Shown here piece after piece: positions 57,208-64,000 of a stretch of 64,000 bases of DNA. Each line of letters opens with the position of its first letter. The stretch's first letter is position 1. Under the pieces are notes generated by a model. The model saw only the letters and a program-made list of their open reading frames with translations, had not been told where the DNA came from and searched no databases. Source of the DNA: Candidatus Peribacteria bacterium. Lineage in GTDB: Bacteria > Patescibacteriota > Gracilibacteria > Peribacterales > Peribacteraceae. The stretch covers positions 612,722 through 676,721 of the forward strand of contig JAHFJN010000001.1 of assembly GCA_023245865.1 (NCBI GenBank), written 5' to 3'. Made by a program: the position numbers and the translations under genes.

Positions 57208-58017
57208 ATGCAGGACACCATCATCTCTGCAAGTGGCGTCACCAAGAAGTTCGGCGATTTCACCGCCGTCAATGACGTTTCGTTTGAAGTACAACGCGGC
57301 GAGATCCTCGCGTTCCTCGGGCCGAACGGCGCCGGCAAAACGACGACGATCAAGATGCTCACGACACTGCTGAAGCCGACGAGCGGACATGTCTCACTCG
57401 ATGGGCATGATCCCGCGCACGAACAGAGCGCGGCGCGGCGGACGTTTGGGATCGTGTTTCAGGATCCGAGCCTCGACGATGAACTGACCGCCATGGAAAA
57501 CATGCAACTGCACGCAGTGCTCTATAGTGTGCCCTCGGACATCCGCAAAACAAGAATCGAAGAATTGCTCCGGTTCGTCGACTTATGGGACCGCAAGGAC
57601 AGCCTCGTGAAGGAATTTTCCGGCGGCATGAAGCGGCGACTCGAGATCGCACGGAGTCTGCTTCATCACCCCAAAGTGCTCTTTCTCGATGAGCCAACGA
57701 TCGGGCTCGATCCGCAGACGCGCAATCACCTGTGGGACTACGTGCAAAAGTTGAATCGCGAAGAAGGCATCACGGTGTTTCTGACCACCCACTACATGGA
57801 GGAAGCGGAGAAAGTTGCAGGGAGAATCGCGATCATCGATCACGGGAAAATCATGACGATCGGATCCTCGGAGGAGCTCAAGAAGCAGACGACCACTGCC
57901 ACACTCGAGGAAGCGTTCTTAGCACTCACGGGCAATGCGATTCGCGAGGAAGGTGCCTCGAGCGCCGATACCATGCGCCAGCACCGCGCGATGTGGGGCC
58001 GAGGCGGCCGCCGCTAA
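57208..58017 (+). CDS. ABC-2 type exporter ATPase (DrrA-like)
   Basis: 269 residues. Walker A FLGPNGAGKTTTIKMLTTL, Q-loop FGIVFQDPSLDDELTAMENM, signature FSGGMKRRLEIARSLLHHPKVLFLDEPTIGLDPQTR and FLTTHYMEEAEKVAGRIAIIDHG are as in DrrA/CcmA/NodI exporters. A short extension ends with Arg-rich RAMWGRGGRR. It runs with the permease gene four bases later. Confidence 0.93.
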   Translation: MQDTIISASGVTKKFGDFTAVNDVSFEVQRGEILAFLGPNGAGKTTTIKMLTTLLKPTSGHVSLDGHDPAHEQSAARRTFGIVFQDPSLDDELTAMENMQLHAVLYSVPSDIRKTRIEELLRFVDLWDRKDSLVKEFSGGMKRRLEIARSLLHHPKVLFLDEPTIGLDPQTRNHLWDYVQKLNREEGITVFLTTHYMEEAEKVAGRIAIIDHGKIMTIGSSEELKKQTTTATLEEAFLALTGNAIREEGASSADTMRQHRAMWGRGGRR

Positions 58018-58021
58018 CTCT

Positions 58022-58768
58022 ATGGCTACCATCTACATTCTCTGGCTCCGACAACTCAAGCGCTACTCGCGCTCAAAATCCCGCATGATCGGGTCCCTCG
58101 GACAACCTCTCCTCTTTTTGCTCGCGCTCGGGTACGGATTCGGCCCGATCTTCGAAAAAGCCGGCCAAGGGAACTATGTCCAGTTCATCGCGCCGGGAGT
58201 GATTGCGATGAGTATTCTTTTTACCGCGGTCTTTTCCGGCATCGAGATCATCTGGGATCGGCAGTTTGGATTCCTGAAAGAAACGCTCGTCGCGCCGGTC
58301 TCGCGCACCGCGATCATGCTCGGTCGCACGCTCGGCGGGGCGACTGTCGCGCTCTTCCAAGGCTGCATCATTTTCGTCATCACCATCATCGCAGGATTTC
58401 GTCCGGAAACATGGGCGGCGATCCCGATGGCGTTTGTGTTCATGGCGCTTATTGCGCTGCTCTTCACAGCACTCGGCACCGCGATCGCGTGCGTGCTCGA
58501 AGACATGCAGGGATTCCCGATCATCATGAACTTCCTCGTGATGCCGCTCTTCTTCTTGAGCGGTGCGCTGTTCCCGCTGAAAGACTTGCCCGGCCCGATT
58601 GCGATCATCACACGCCTCGATCCTTTAAGTTACGGCGTCGACGGCTTGCATGGGGCGCTCACGGGCACGCTGCAATTCAGTTACCCTGTCGACATCGCCG
58701 TGCTTGGGATCATTTCGATGGTACTGCTGGCGATTGGGTCGTGGTTGTTTTCGAGGATTCAAGTTTAA
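58022..58768 (+). CDS. ABC-2 type exporter permease (DrrB-like)
   Basis: About 248 residues from the ATG at 58022 (MATIYILWLRQLKRYSRSKSRMIGSLGQPLLFLLALGYGF). Six helices; VQFIAPGVIAMSILFTAVFSGIEIIWDRQFGFLKETLVAPVSRTAIMLGRTLGGATVALFQG is the ABC-2 family signature region. EDMQGFPIIMNFLVMPLFFLSGALFPLKDLPGPI follows. With the ATPase it would export lipids, glycans or drugs; substrate unknown. The track start at 57935 overlaps the ATPase frame and is unlikely. Confidence 0.92.
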   Translation: MATIYILWLRQLKRYSRSKSRMIGSLGQPLLFLLALGYGFGPIFEKAGQGNYVQFIAPGVIAMSILFTAVFSGIEIIWDRQFGFLKETLVAPVSRTAIMLGRTLGGATVALFQGCIIFVITIIAGFRPETWAAIPMAFVFMALIALLFTALGTAIACVLEDMQGFPIIMNFLVMPLFFLSGALFPLKDLPGPIAIITRLDPLSYGVDGLHGALTGTLQFSYPVDIAVLGIISMVLLAIGSWLFSRIQV

Positions 58769-59784
58769 AAACTCATCCGATGCCGGAGGGCATCCTGCAC
58801 AAACGCTCGCAGGTGTTCCCAGCCTGAAACGTCGTCAGGGTACGATGCAGGCAAGAGTACACTGGCCCCCTTGTACAGTGCGGGGTCACCGGAAACGAGG
58901 AGATCGAAGTTGATCTGCACCGTCTGTACGCGGTCGCGCGAGAGCGTACTGCCGAGCCGAGCAAGGCCGAGAAGCTCCGGCATCGAGAACGTACTTTCCA
59001 CGTGCTCTGCCGCTCCGGAAAGCAATGATACAGCGAACACGAATTGATGAAGACGCGACATGCGCCGCACTTTTTGACTCAGTGCTTCCAGGATCTGCTG
59101 TTGACGCGCAGAGCGATCGAAATCTGTTCCGGAATGACGCGTACGCGCGTATTTGAGAGCAGTAGCACCATCGAGATGTCGGCGCCCTGCGGCAATTTTG
59201 AAAAGTCCGGTCGTGTGTTCCGTCAGTGGATACGCGTTATCGATGATCAAAGCTGGAACATCAATGTCCAGGCCCCCGATGCGATCCACCGCCTTCGTGA
59301 ACGCGGTGAAATCGCCCTTGATGACGCCATGAATTTCGACCCCGAGTTTGTTCCCAAGCTCCTGCGCTACATTTTTGAGCGCTTGAAGGGATACCTGCTT
59401 CTCCGTGATCGTCGTGCTCTTGCGAATACGCGCTTTTTCATTGGCATACAAAAGATTGATCCGTTCATCAGGAAGAATGTCATTCTCACTCAGGTACAGA
59501 TCGCGTGGGATCGAAAGAAGTACGAGGCTATGCGTGGAGGGATCGATGCTCGCAATCATCATGCTGTCGGTTAAGTCCGCGGCGTCATGATCTTTGTCTC
59601 CCACACCGAGCAAGAGCACATTGGTATGGCCGTACTGATCATGCGGCCTTGTGATCAACACAAACGAAGTAAGCCAGAGAAGAAGAAGCAGCCCGACAAC
59701 GATTTCCGTGATGCGATGGTGCCGAGGCTGCAGAGCAAAGTGCCGCTGAAATGTATGCCATCGATGGTGAAGACTTGCAAACAT
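58765..59784 (-). CDS. LytR-CpsA-Psr (LCP) family protein
   Basis: 339 residues, one N-terminal helix (ITEIVVGLLLLLWLTSFVLI). NVLLLGVGDKDHDAADLTDSMMIASIDPSTHSLVLLSIPRDLYL carries the pyrophosphate-binding Arg/Asp set; GRRHLDGATALKYARTRHSGTDFDRSARQQQILEALSQK supplies the second Arg cluster. LCP enzymes transfer polyprenyl-pyrophosphate-linked glycans to the cell wall or to surface polymers. It is convergent with the ABC-2 permease (4-base overlap) and shares the cell-surface theme. Confidence 0.93.
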   Translation of the reverse strand: MFASLHHRWHTFQRHFALQPRHHRITEIVVGLLLLLWLTSFVLITRPHDQYGHTNVLLLGVGDKDHDAADLTDSMMIASIDPSTHSLVLLSIPRDLYLSENDILPDERINLLYANEKARIRKSTTITEKQVSLQALKNVAQELGNKLGVEIHGVIKGDFTAFTKAVDRIGGLDIDVPALIIDNAYPLTEHTTGLFKIAAGRRHLDGATALKYARTRHSGTDFDRSARQQQILEALSQKVRRMSRLHQFVFAVSLLSGAAEHVESTFSMPELLGLARLGSTLSRDRVQTVQINFDLLVSGDPALYKGASVLLPASYPDDVSGWEHLRAFVQDALRHRMSF

Positions 59785-59792
59785 GAGGGGAC

Positions 59793-59798
59793 AGTATA
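59793..59798 (-). promoter_or_regulatory. -10 box (TATACT) eight bases before the LCP start at 59784
   Basis: Minus-strand TATACT followed by GTCCCCTC and the ATG. Leaderless-type spacing, one of a series. Confidence 0.5.
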
Positions 59799-59863
59799 GG
59801 GGATCTCTGGACTTTTGAATACCTGCGCGTAGAATCGACGATTGACCTTCCCCCCATCCATCT

Positions 59864-60235
59864 ATGCACGCTCTCGACGCACTCCTGCAGTACCCTGATT
59901 ATGGGCTTTTGTTCCTGCGCATCGCAGTGGCCGCCACTTTCCTCGCACACGGCCCAAAGAAATTGAACGGAAGTATGGGAGGATTCATGACCTTCATCGG
60001 AGTATGTGAAACCCTCGGCGCACTCGCGGTGTTGCTCGGCGTCCTCACGCAGTGGGCGGCACTCGGCCTTGGCATCATCATGTGTGGTGCGATCTATAAA
60101 AAGAACATGGAATGGCATGTGCCCTTCGCCGCGAAGGATAAAATGGGGTGGGAGTTTGACCTCATGATCCTCGCCGCGTGCATCGCCCTGCTGACTCTCG
60201 GCGCGGGCTCGATGGTTGTCAGTGTTGGGATCTGA
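59864..60235 (+). CDS. DoxX-family membrane protein
   Basis: 123 residues, four helices. GLLFLRIAVAATFLAHGPKKLNGSMGGFMTFIGVCETLGALAVLLGVLTQWAALGLGIIMCGAIYKKNMEWHVPF is the DoxX/DoxD pattern: first helix with RxxxxxxFxxHGxxK, then ExxxGxxxxxG. Function of single DoxX proteins is mostly unknown (redox or quinone-linked in some). It overlaps the convergent membrane-protein gene by 17 bases. Confidence 0.9.
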   Translation: MHALDALLQYPDYGLLFLRIAVAATFLAHGPKKLNGSMGGFMTFIGVCETLGALAVLLGVLTQWAALGLGIIMCGAIYKKNMEWHVPFAAKDKMGWEFDLMILAACIALLTLGAGSMVVSVGI

Positions 60236-61577
60236 TCGCCCAGCCTCGCCACAGTACAGCGACTCCTCCACCCACGACGAGCACGATGGGCAGAACTGAA
60301 ACGATGCCATGCATGCCAAGCTCGGAGAAAATCGTCGGGGTCAAATTCCCTTCAAGGAAACGCGGAATGTAGAGCTGGAGCAAAGGATTGGTGTATTCCA
60401 GCGATGGCGTTGCGGTGACGATGGTCCCGAGTCCGGTGAAGAGAACCGAGAGTATCGCAAGTGCCGTACCCAGCCGCGGGAAGCGCCTCCACCCGAGCGC
60501 CGCGGGGAGCGCGAGAAAGGGCAACATCGAAGATAAGTAGCGCGGCCCGAGCGCCCAGCCGCCGAGCGCAATGAATCCTCCTATGAGCGTGATCTGAACA
60601 ATCGGCACGAGCACGGTGATGAGAAAATGCGAGCGCGGGAGCAGGCGCCAGAGATCCCGATACCCCTCGATAATGAGTAGCAGAAACGGCGTCCAGAAAA
60701 AGAGTCCGCGCGCGGGACTCAGGAGAAGGTAGGCAATCTTGAGGGGAGAGGGCGGGAACGTGATCCCGAAAAATCCCTGATGATGCATGATGCCAAACGA
60801 CGCCGGCAGATGGAGGTAGCCGAAGATAAACGGACCACCAAACACGATCCAGTTGTACGCGGGAATGAGCAGGAGCGCCGGGAGGGAACCGAGTAAAAAC
60901 CATCCGCCCGCACGCCGACCCTTGGCGAGACTCCAGCAAAAAAGCCCGATCGCGGCGGGGGCGGCGGTGAATTCCCCGGCTGCCGCGAGACCTGCACTGA
61001 GCCCTGCCAGAGCACTGCTCCACGCTGATGTACAACGGCATTCCAATAACCAGAGCGCAATACAGAGAAGCCCCACCGTCTCACTGTGGGCAAACAGACA
61101 CGTGGCGTACGGCAGGGGCGCGGCGCCGAGGAAGAGTGCGAGCGTCGTGACGAGGGCGGCAGAGCGTGAAACGAATCGCACAAGAAAGAGGAAAAGCGCC
61201 GCGCCACCGAGCGCCGTCAGGAGTCCGACGGAGAATGCGGTCGTCATCCAGTCTGAGAGCCACCATCCGCGCGGTGACTCGATCGAAATTCCTGCGATGG
61301 AAAGTATGGAACGCGATACGAGGAACGCAGGCATCGAAAGGAGAATCGTCGCCGGCGCCTTGGGACTGTAATAATGTCCGTTCACAATCGACACATCGAC
61401 GGTGTTTTCATGGTACGCATCGATCGTCCACTCTCCGCGCTCTACAAGCGCATGCAGGAGATCTAACCGTGTGTTCTGATTCGCTTCGCCCAATTGATGG
61501 ATCGAGGCATACGTGAAAAAGAGCAATCCAAAGACAATGATCGACGCCGTTTGCGTGGAGAACGCTTTTGAATTCAT
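60219..61577 (-). CDS. Polytopic membrane protein, glycosyltransferase (GT-C)-like
   Basis: 452 residues, about 11 helices. An early loop (EANQNTRLDLLHALVERGEWTIDAYHENTVDVSIVNGHYYSPKAPATILLSMPAFLV) holds several acidic residues, and hydrophobic segments such as AALVTTLALFLGAAPLPYATCLFAHSETVGLLCIALWLLECR follow. The architecture resembles GT-C mannosyltransferase-like proteins (ArnT/PMT). Sequence family not certain. Ten bases downstream of it lies a DPM1-like GT2 gene on the same strand, which could supply a polyprenyl-phosphate sugar for it. Confidence 0.65.
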   Translation of the reverse strand: MNSKAFSTQTASIIVFGLLFFTYASIHQLGEANQNTRLDLLHALVERGEWTIDAYHENTVDVSIVNGHYYSPKAPATILLSMPAFLVSRSILSIAGISIESPRGWWLSDWMTTAFSVGLLTALGGAALFLFLVRFVSRSAALVTTLALFLGAAPLPYATCLFAHSETVGLLCIALWLLECRCTSAWSSALAGLSAGLAAAGEFTAAPAAIGLFCWSLAKGRRAGGWFLLGSLPALLLIPAYNWIVFGGPFIFGYLHLPASFGIMHHQGFFGITFPPSPLKIAYLLLSPARGLFFWTPFLLLIIEGYRDLWRLLPRSHFLITVLVPIVQITLIGGFIALGGWALGPRYLSSMLPFLALPAALGWRRFPRLGTALAILSVLFTGLGTIVTATPSLEYTNPLLQLYIPRFLEGNLTPTIFSELGMHGIVSVLPIVLVVGGGVAVLWRGWAIRSQH

Positions 61578-61586
61578 ACAGAGAGA

Positions 61587-62261
61587 TCATACAGATCTAT
61601 ACCGAATCCATGTGCAGAGAATGATCCACGCTTGCTTGCAAACGTACACGGGAACGTTTGTGACGAGTCGCGAAGGGCGATTCGCGCCGCTCGATGTGAT
61701 CGGGACAGTCGCAACACGCATCCCCTGCCGCCCGGCTTGGATCACAGTTTCCAATGTGTAGGTGTAGCTGCTATACACGCGCAGGCGCAGTGCCGCGGAC
61801 CGCGAGAACGCGCGAAATCCGCTCACGGGATCACGGATTGCAAGACCGCTTACGATGCCGACGACAACACTTCCCAATCGATGCAGCAATGTTTGCACCG
61901 TGCGCACACCAATGACCATGTCCGCTCGCTGTGTCTGAATCGGTTCGATCAATCGTGCAATGTCAGATCCGCGATGCTGCCCGTCGCCGTCCATCGTGAC
62001 GATGATGTCCGCACCCATTGCGACCGCCTCCGTGAGTCCCGCCTCAAACGCACGCGCGAGACCAACGTGACGCGGCAAATGAATCACATGCTTAACGCCT
62101 GCACTGCGCGCAACCGCCGCTGTTTCGTCTGTGCTGCCGTCATCAATCACGAGCGTCTGGATACGATCAACGCCCGCGATTATCTTGGGAAGTTCCGCGA
62201 TCGTCGCAGCAAGTACGCCCGCTTCGTTGTAACACGGAATCTGAATCACGAGCGTTTTCAT
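61587..62261 (-). CDS. Family 2 glycosyltransferase (DPM1-like)
   Basis: About 224 residues from the ATG at 62261 (MKTLVIQIPCYNEAGVLAATIAELP); the track ORF runs back through the tRNA. TLVIDDGSTDETAAVARSAG, LARAFEAGLTEAVAMGADIIVTMDGDGQH (metal-binding DGDGQH) and IGVRTVQTLLHRLGSVVVGIVSGLAIRDPVSGFRAFSRSAALRL are typical of polyprenyl-phosphate sugar synthases. Its neighbour is a GT-C-like membrane protein. No membrane tail of its own. Confidence 0.9.
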   Translation of the reverse strand: MKTLVIQIPCYNEAGVLAATIAELPKIIAGVDRIQTLVIDDGSTDETAAVARSAGVKHVIHLPRHVGLARAFEAGLTEAVAMGADIIVTMDGDGQHRGSDIARLIEPIQTQRADMVIGVRTVQTLLHRLGSVVVGIVSGLAIRDPVSGFRAFSRSAALRLRVYSSYTYTLETVIQAGRQGMRVATVPITSSGANRPSRLVTNVPVYVCKQAWIILCTWIRYRSV

Positions 62262-62281
62262 GTCCTGTGATCCTAGCAGCG

Positions 62282-62356
62282 TGGTAGCCCCACGGGGAGT
62301 TGAACCCCGCTTTCCTGGATGAGAACCAAGTGTCCTAGCCGATAGACGATGGGGCC
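62282..62356 (-). tRNA. tRNA-Glu (anticodon CUC), CCA encoded
   Basis: Read on the minus strand: acceptor GGCCCCA pairs with TGGGGCT (first pair G-U); D arm GTC...GAC; anticodon stem CTTGG/CCAGG with loop TTCTCAT (anticodon CTC); T arm CGGGG-TTCAACT-CCCCG; discriminator A and encoded CCA. All arms fold. A TATACT -10 (minus strand, 62385-62380) lies 23 bases upstream. It sits just upstream of the DPM1-like gene. Confidence 0.95.
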
Positions 62357-62413
62357 ACGACAAAAAGAACAGCGCGCGGAGTATAGCAGGAAATGGTCAA
62401 GAGCACGGCGGTG

Positions 62414-62419
62414 TATAGT
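62414..62419 (+). promoter_or_regulatory. -10 box (TATAGT) six bases before the ATG at 62426
   Basis: TATAGT-GGGCCT-ATG. Predicted transcription start falls on or next to the A of the start codon: leaderless. Confidence 0.55.
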
Positions 62420-62425
62420 GGGCCT

Positions 62426-63133
62426 ATGCAGTTCAGCGTTACTCCTGAAGTCTTCGCGCGATTCCCCTCCCTCGCCGTTGGGATCGTTGTTTGCAGAAAC
62501 ATACACACCAATAATTCTTCACCGGAAATCCTTGCACTTCTGCGTGATGCAGAAACACGCGCACGTTCCGCGAACCCGGATCCGGAGCGCCTCAAAGAAC
62601 ATCCGACGATCGCAGCATGGCAAGAGGTCCATCGTGCATTTGGCAGCAACCCCAACAAATTCCCTTCGTCGATTCATGCACTGCTCAAACGCGTGACCAA
62701 AGGCAATCCACTCCCGAGCATCAGTGCGCTGGTTGATCTCTACAACGTCATCTCGCTCAAGTACATCGTGCCCGTGGGCGGAGAAGATCTCGATCAATGC
62801 CACGGCGATATTCGTCTGACGTTTGCAGAGGGCTCGGAAACATTCACCGCGCTCGGAGAGTGCGAGAACGAAGCGCCGGAATCCGGGGAAGTGATCTACC
62901 GCGACGACGCTGGCGTCCTCTGCCGCAAATTCAATTGGCGCGAGGCCGCCCGCACGTGCCTGACAAATCAAACAAAGAATGCCGTCCTCGTCATCGAAGC
63001 GATTCCCCCGACAACCCGCAGCGATCTCGAAGCCGCGATGAAAGAACTTTCCGAGTTGGTGCACACATTTACAGAAGCGACAACTGAAATGTCTATCCTC
63101 GATCCGCTTATTTTATCATATGTTAATATATGA
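62426..63133 (+). CDS. B3/B4 tRNA-binding domain protein (PheT-like editing domain)
   Basis: About 235 residues from the ATG at 62426 (MQFSVTPEVFARFPSLAVGIVV). The domain is the B3/B4 fold of the PheRS beta subunit: HPTIAAWQEVHRAFGSNPNKFPSSIHALLKRVTKGNPLPSISALVDLYNVISLKYIVPVGGEDLDQCHGDIRLTFAEG and GEVIYRDDAGVLCRKFNWREAARTCLTNQTKNAVLVIEAIPP. Stand-alone B3/B4 proteins are thought to hydrolyse mis-charged tRNA or act on small substrates. It is divergent from tRNA-Glu. Confidence 0.88.
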   Translation: MQFSVTPEVFARFPSLAVGIVVCRNIHTNNSSPEILALLRDAETRARSANPDPERLKEHPTIAAWQEVHRAFGSNPNKFPSSIHALLKRVTKGNPLPSISALVDLYNVISLKYIVPVGGEDLDQCHGDIRLTFAEGSETFTALGECENEAPESGEVIYRDDAGVLCRKFNWREAARTCLTNQTKNAVLVIEAIPPTTRSDLEAAMKELSELVHTFTEATTEMSILDPLILSYVNI

Positions 63134-63572
63134 TAACGTTCGTCGATTGAAGAGAGTTCGAATCTTGCAATATGCACCAAAGTGCAGCTATCGTCCACAT
63201 ATGGAAGGATTCCGAGCCGTCATCGAAGAGCTCAATGATGAATCATTCAATGGCTTCATTGTTACAATTGAGAAGATCGTCCGAACAGAAATTCCCGATG
63301 TAGGGCGTGCTGAGATTGTGAATATGTTTGAAACGTTGTTTGAGGGCGAATGTGTGCTCTTCTTCAGGGAACATCAACGCTGGCCGCAAAGACATGAGAT
63401 GCGTTCTTGCATACAACAACTGATTCTTCAGCCAGAAATACTGATCAGATGCGCACGCGATCTGCGACGTCCGATGGCGGAGAAAGCGGAAGAGATGAGG
63501 GAGGAATTCAAACGAATTCTTCTCAATAAGCAGAGAAATAAAAGAAGAAATCGCGGAGAAGACGCGGACTAG
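63120..63572 (+). CDS. Hypothetical basic helical protein
   Basis: 150 residues if the ATG at 63120 is used, or about 123 from MEGFRAVIEELNDESFNGF (63201). No membrane segment. HQRWPQRHEMRSCIQQLILQPEILIRCARDLRRPMAEKAEEMREEFKRILLNKQRNKRRNRGEDAD is a charged helix with a strongly basic end. The first start overlaps the upstream stop by 14 bases. No family recognised. Confidence 0.5.
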   Translation: MLIYDNVRRLKRVRILQYAPKCSYRPHMEGFRAVIEELNDESFNGFIVTIEKIVRTEIPDVGRAEIVNMFETLFEGECVLFFREHQRWPQRHEMRSCIQQLILQPEILIRCARDLRRPMAEKAEEMREEFKRILLNKQRNKRRNRGEDAD

Positions 63573-63605
63573 TCATGGATTCGTCGAGCTCCCCATGACA
63601 CCCTT

Positions 63606-64000
63606 TTAGTGATGATACCCACTCCCCCTCGTAATCTCCGTCGCACGATAGAGCTGTTCCAGAAAGACCACGCGGCAGAGTTCGTGGGGCAGGGTCATGT
63701 CACTGAGTCGCAAGATGCGATGCGCGTATTTTTTCACTGCATCCGTGAGTCCGTACGCTCCACCGAGCACAAATGTCATCGGTTCGCCGCGATCGCGCGC
63801 TTGCGCAATCACATCGGAAAACTGCTGTGATGTCATCGCGACTCCCCTTTCGTCGAGCACAAACACTTTCCCTTCCGTTTGCTGTAAGTGATGCAGAACA
63901 CGCTGCGATTCATCCTCGCGCTGTCGCGCAGGATCCTTCTCTTTACTGGCAGGTAATTCAATCACTTCAAACCTCAACGCATGCTGCAGACGGTCGGCAT
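63606..64000 (-). CDS. rlmH: 23S rRNA (pseudouridine1915-N3)-methyltransferase RlmH (5' end outside window)
   Basis: The track starts at a TTG (63977), but the frame continues open to the window edge with ADRLQHALRFEVIELPASKEKD, as in RlmH, so the true start lies beyond 64000. SPOUT signature VLGGAYGLTDAV and C-terminal LPHELCRVVFLEQLYRATEITRGSGYHH are diagnostic of RlmH (FVIGGxxG; HxLxRvxLxEQxYRAxxIxxGxpYHr). It methylates pseudouridine 1915 of 23S rRNA with SAM. The normal length is about 155 residues, so some 25 are missing. Confidence 0.94.
   Translation of the reverse strand, partial: ADRLQHALRFEVIELPASKEKDPARQREDESQRVLHHLQQTEGKVFVLDERGVAMTSQQFSDVIAQARDRGEPMTFVLGGAYGLTDAVKKYAHRILRLSDMTLPHELCRVVFLEQLYRATEITRGSGYHH

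Noticed and set aside
62262-62363. Start of the DPM1-like gene at 62363 as in the track
   Set aside because: The extra 34 codons are read through the tRNA-Glu gene; the ATG at 62261 begins the conserved GT2 sequence.
1-64000. CRISPR array or rRNA operon
   Set aside because: No regularly spaced direct repeats and no conserved rRNA segments were seen in any part of the window.
1-64000. Alternative genetic code (UGA as Gly) as in some CPR lineages
   Set aside because: TGA ends many intact genes here (for example at 54833), so it is a normal stop.

Overview
The window is a bacterial chromosome segment with dense gene packing, short intergenic gaps and many proteins of unknown function. The gene content fits a Candidate Phyla Radiation (Patescibacteria) genome, perhaps a Peregrinibacteria/Peribacteria-like lineage. 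This is inferred from gene style (a prolyl-tRNA synthetase without its editing insertion, Ser-rich surface proteins, large orphan proteins, REP-like CCTGCC/GGCAGG palindromes) and not from a marker gene, so the placement is tentative. TGA acts as a normal stop throughout.

Layout. (1) About 1-14.2 kb is an accessory, AT-richer island with nearly all genes on the minus strand. It holds a VWA/HExxH protein that runs off the left edge and is missing from the ORF track, a tyrosine recombinase between two excisionase-like HTH proteins, an SF1 helicase fused to a PLD domain and topoisomerase-type zinc fingers, two zinc-ribbon membrane proteins, a secreted thermonuclease, phage/plasmid-like hypotheticals and a PD-(D/E)XK-like protein. 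(2) 14.2-19.3 kb has TfoX-N, a cold-shock protein, small membrane and Cys-rich proteins, and a Ser-rich exported protein. (3) 19.3-23.1 kb makes nucleotide-activated sugar (rfbF-rfbG-rfbD-like-rfbC), with a divergent glycosyltransferase and a clear terminator. (4) 23.3-39.4 kb is a nucleotide-metabolism block: pyrK-pyrD, a branched-chain-amino-acid-type ABC transporter without LivF, pyrG, a TrpF-like barrel divergent from a URC1-type GTP cyclohydrolase II, guaB, adenosine deaminase, a divergent IMPDH paralogue, and a membrane pyrophosphatase. (5) 39.4-48.2 kb has a UvrC carrying a GNAT-like insertion, a glycosyltransferase, ribosomal protein L25, an ATP-grasp/QEGLA-protease fusion with its UUP1-type membrane partner, and HPF. 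(6) 48.3-55.3 kb is a plus-strand cluster of orphan proteins including one of 1332 residues; two of its genes carry identical 41-bp promoter-leader units. (7) 55.3-64 kb has proS, an ABC-2 exporter, an LCP protein, DoxX, a polytopic membrane protein, a DPM1-like glycosyltransferase, tRNA-Glu(CUC), a B3/B4-domain protein and rlmH, which is cut by the right edge.

The pyrimidine and purine genes work together: PyrDK oxidises dihydroorotate, PyrG makes CTP that RfbF can use for CDP-sugar, and GuaB and adenosine deaminase feed guanine/hypoxanthine nucleotides. The sugar genes, the glycosyltransferases, the LCP protein and the ABC-2 exporter suggest cell-surface glycopolymer assembly. Several promoters place the -10 box 6-12 bases before the start codon, suggesting leaderless or near-leaderless mRNAs.

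The best candidates for undescribed biology are the UvrC-GNAT chimera, the ATP-grasp/QEGLA fusion with its UUP1 partner, the orphan cluster at 48.3-55.3 kb, and the URC1/TrpF-like pair near a second IMPDH-like protein. All functional statements come from reading motifs; no database search was run.
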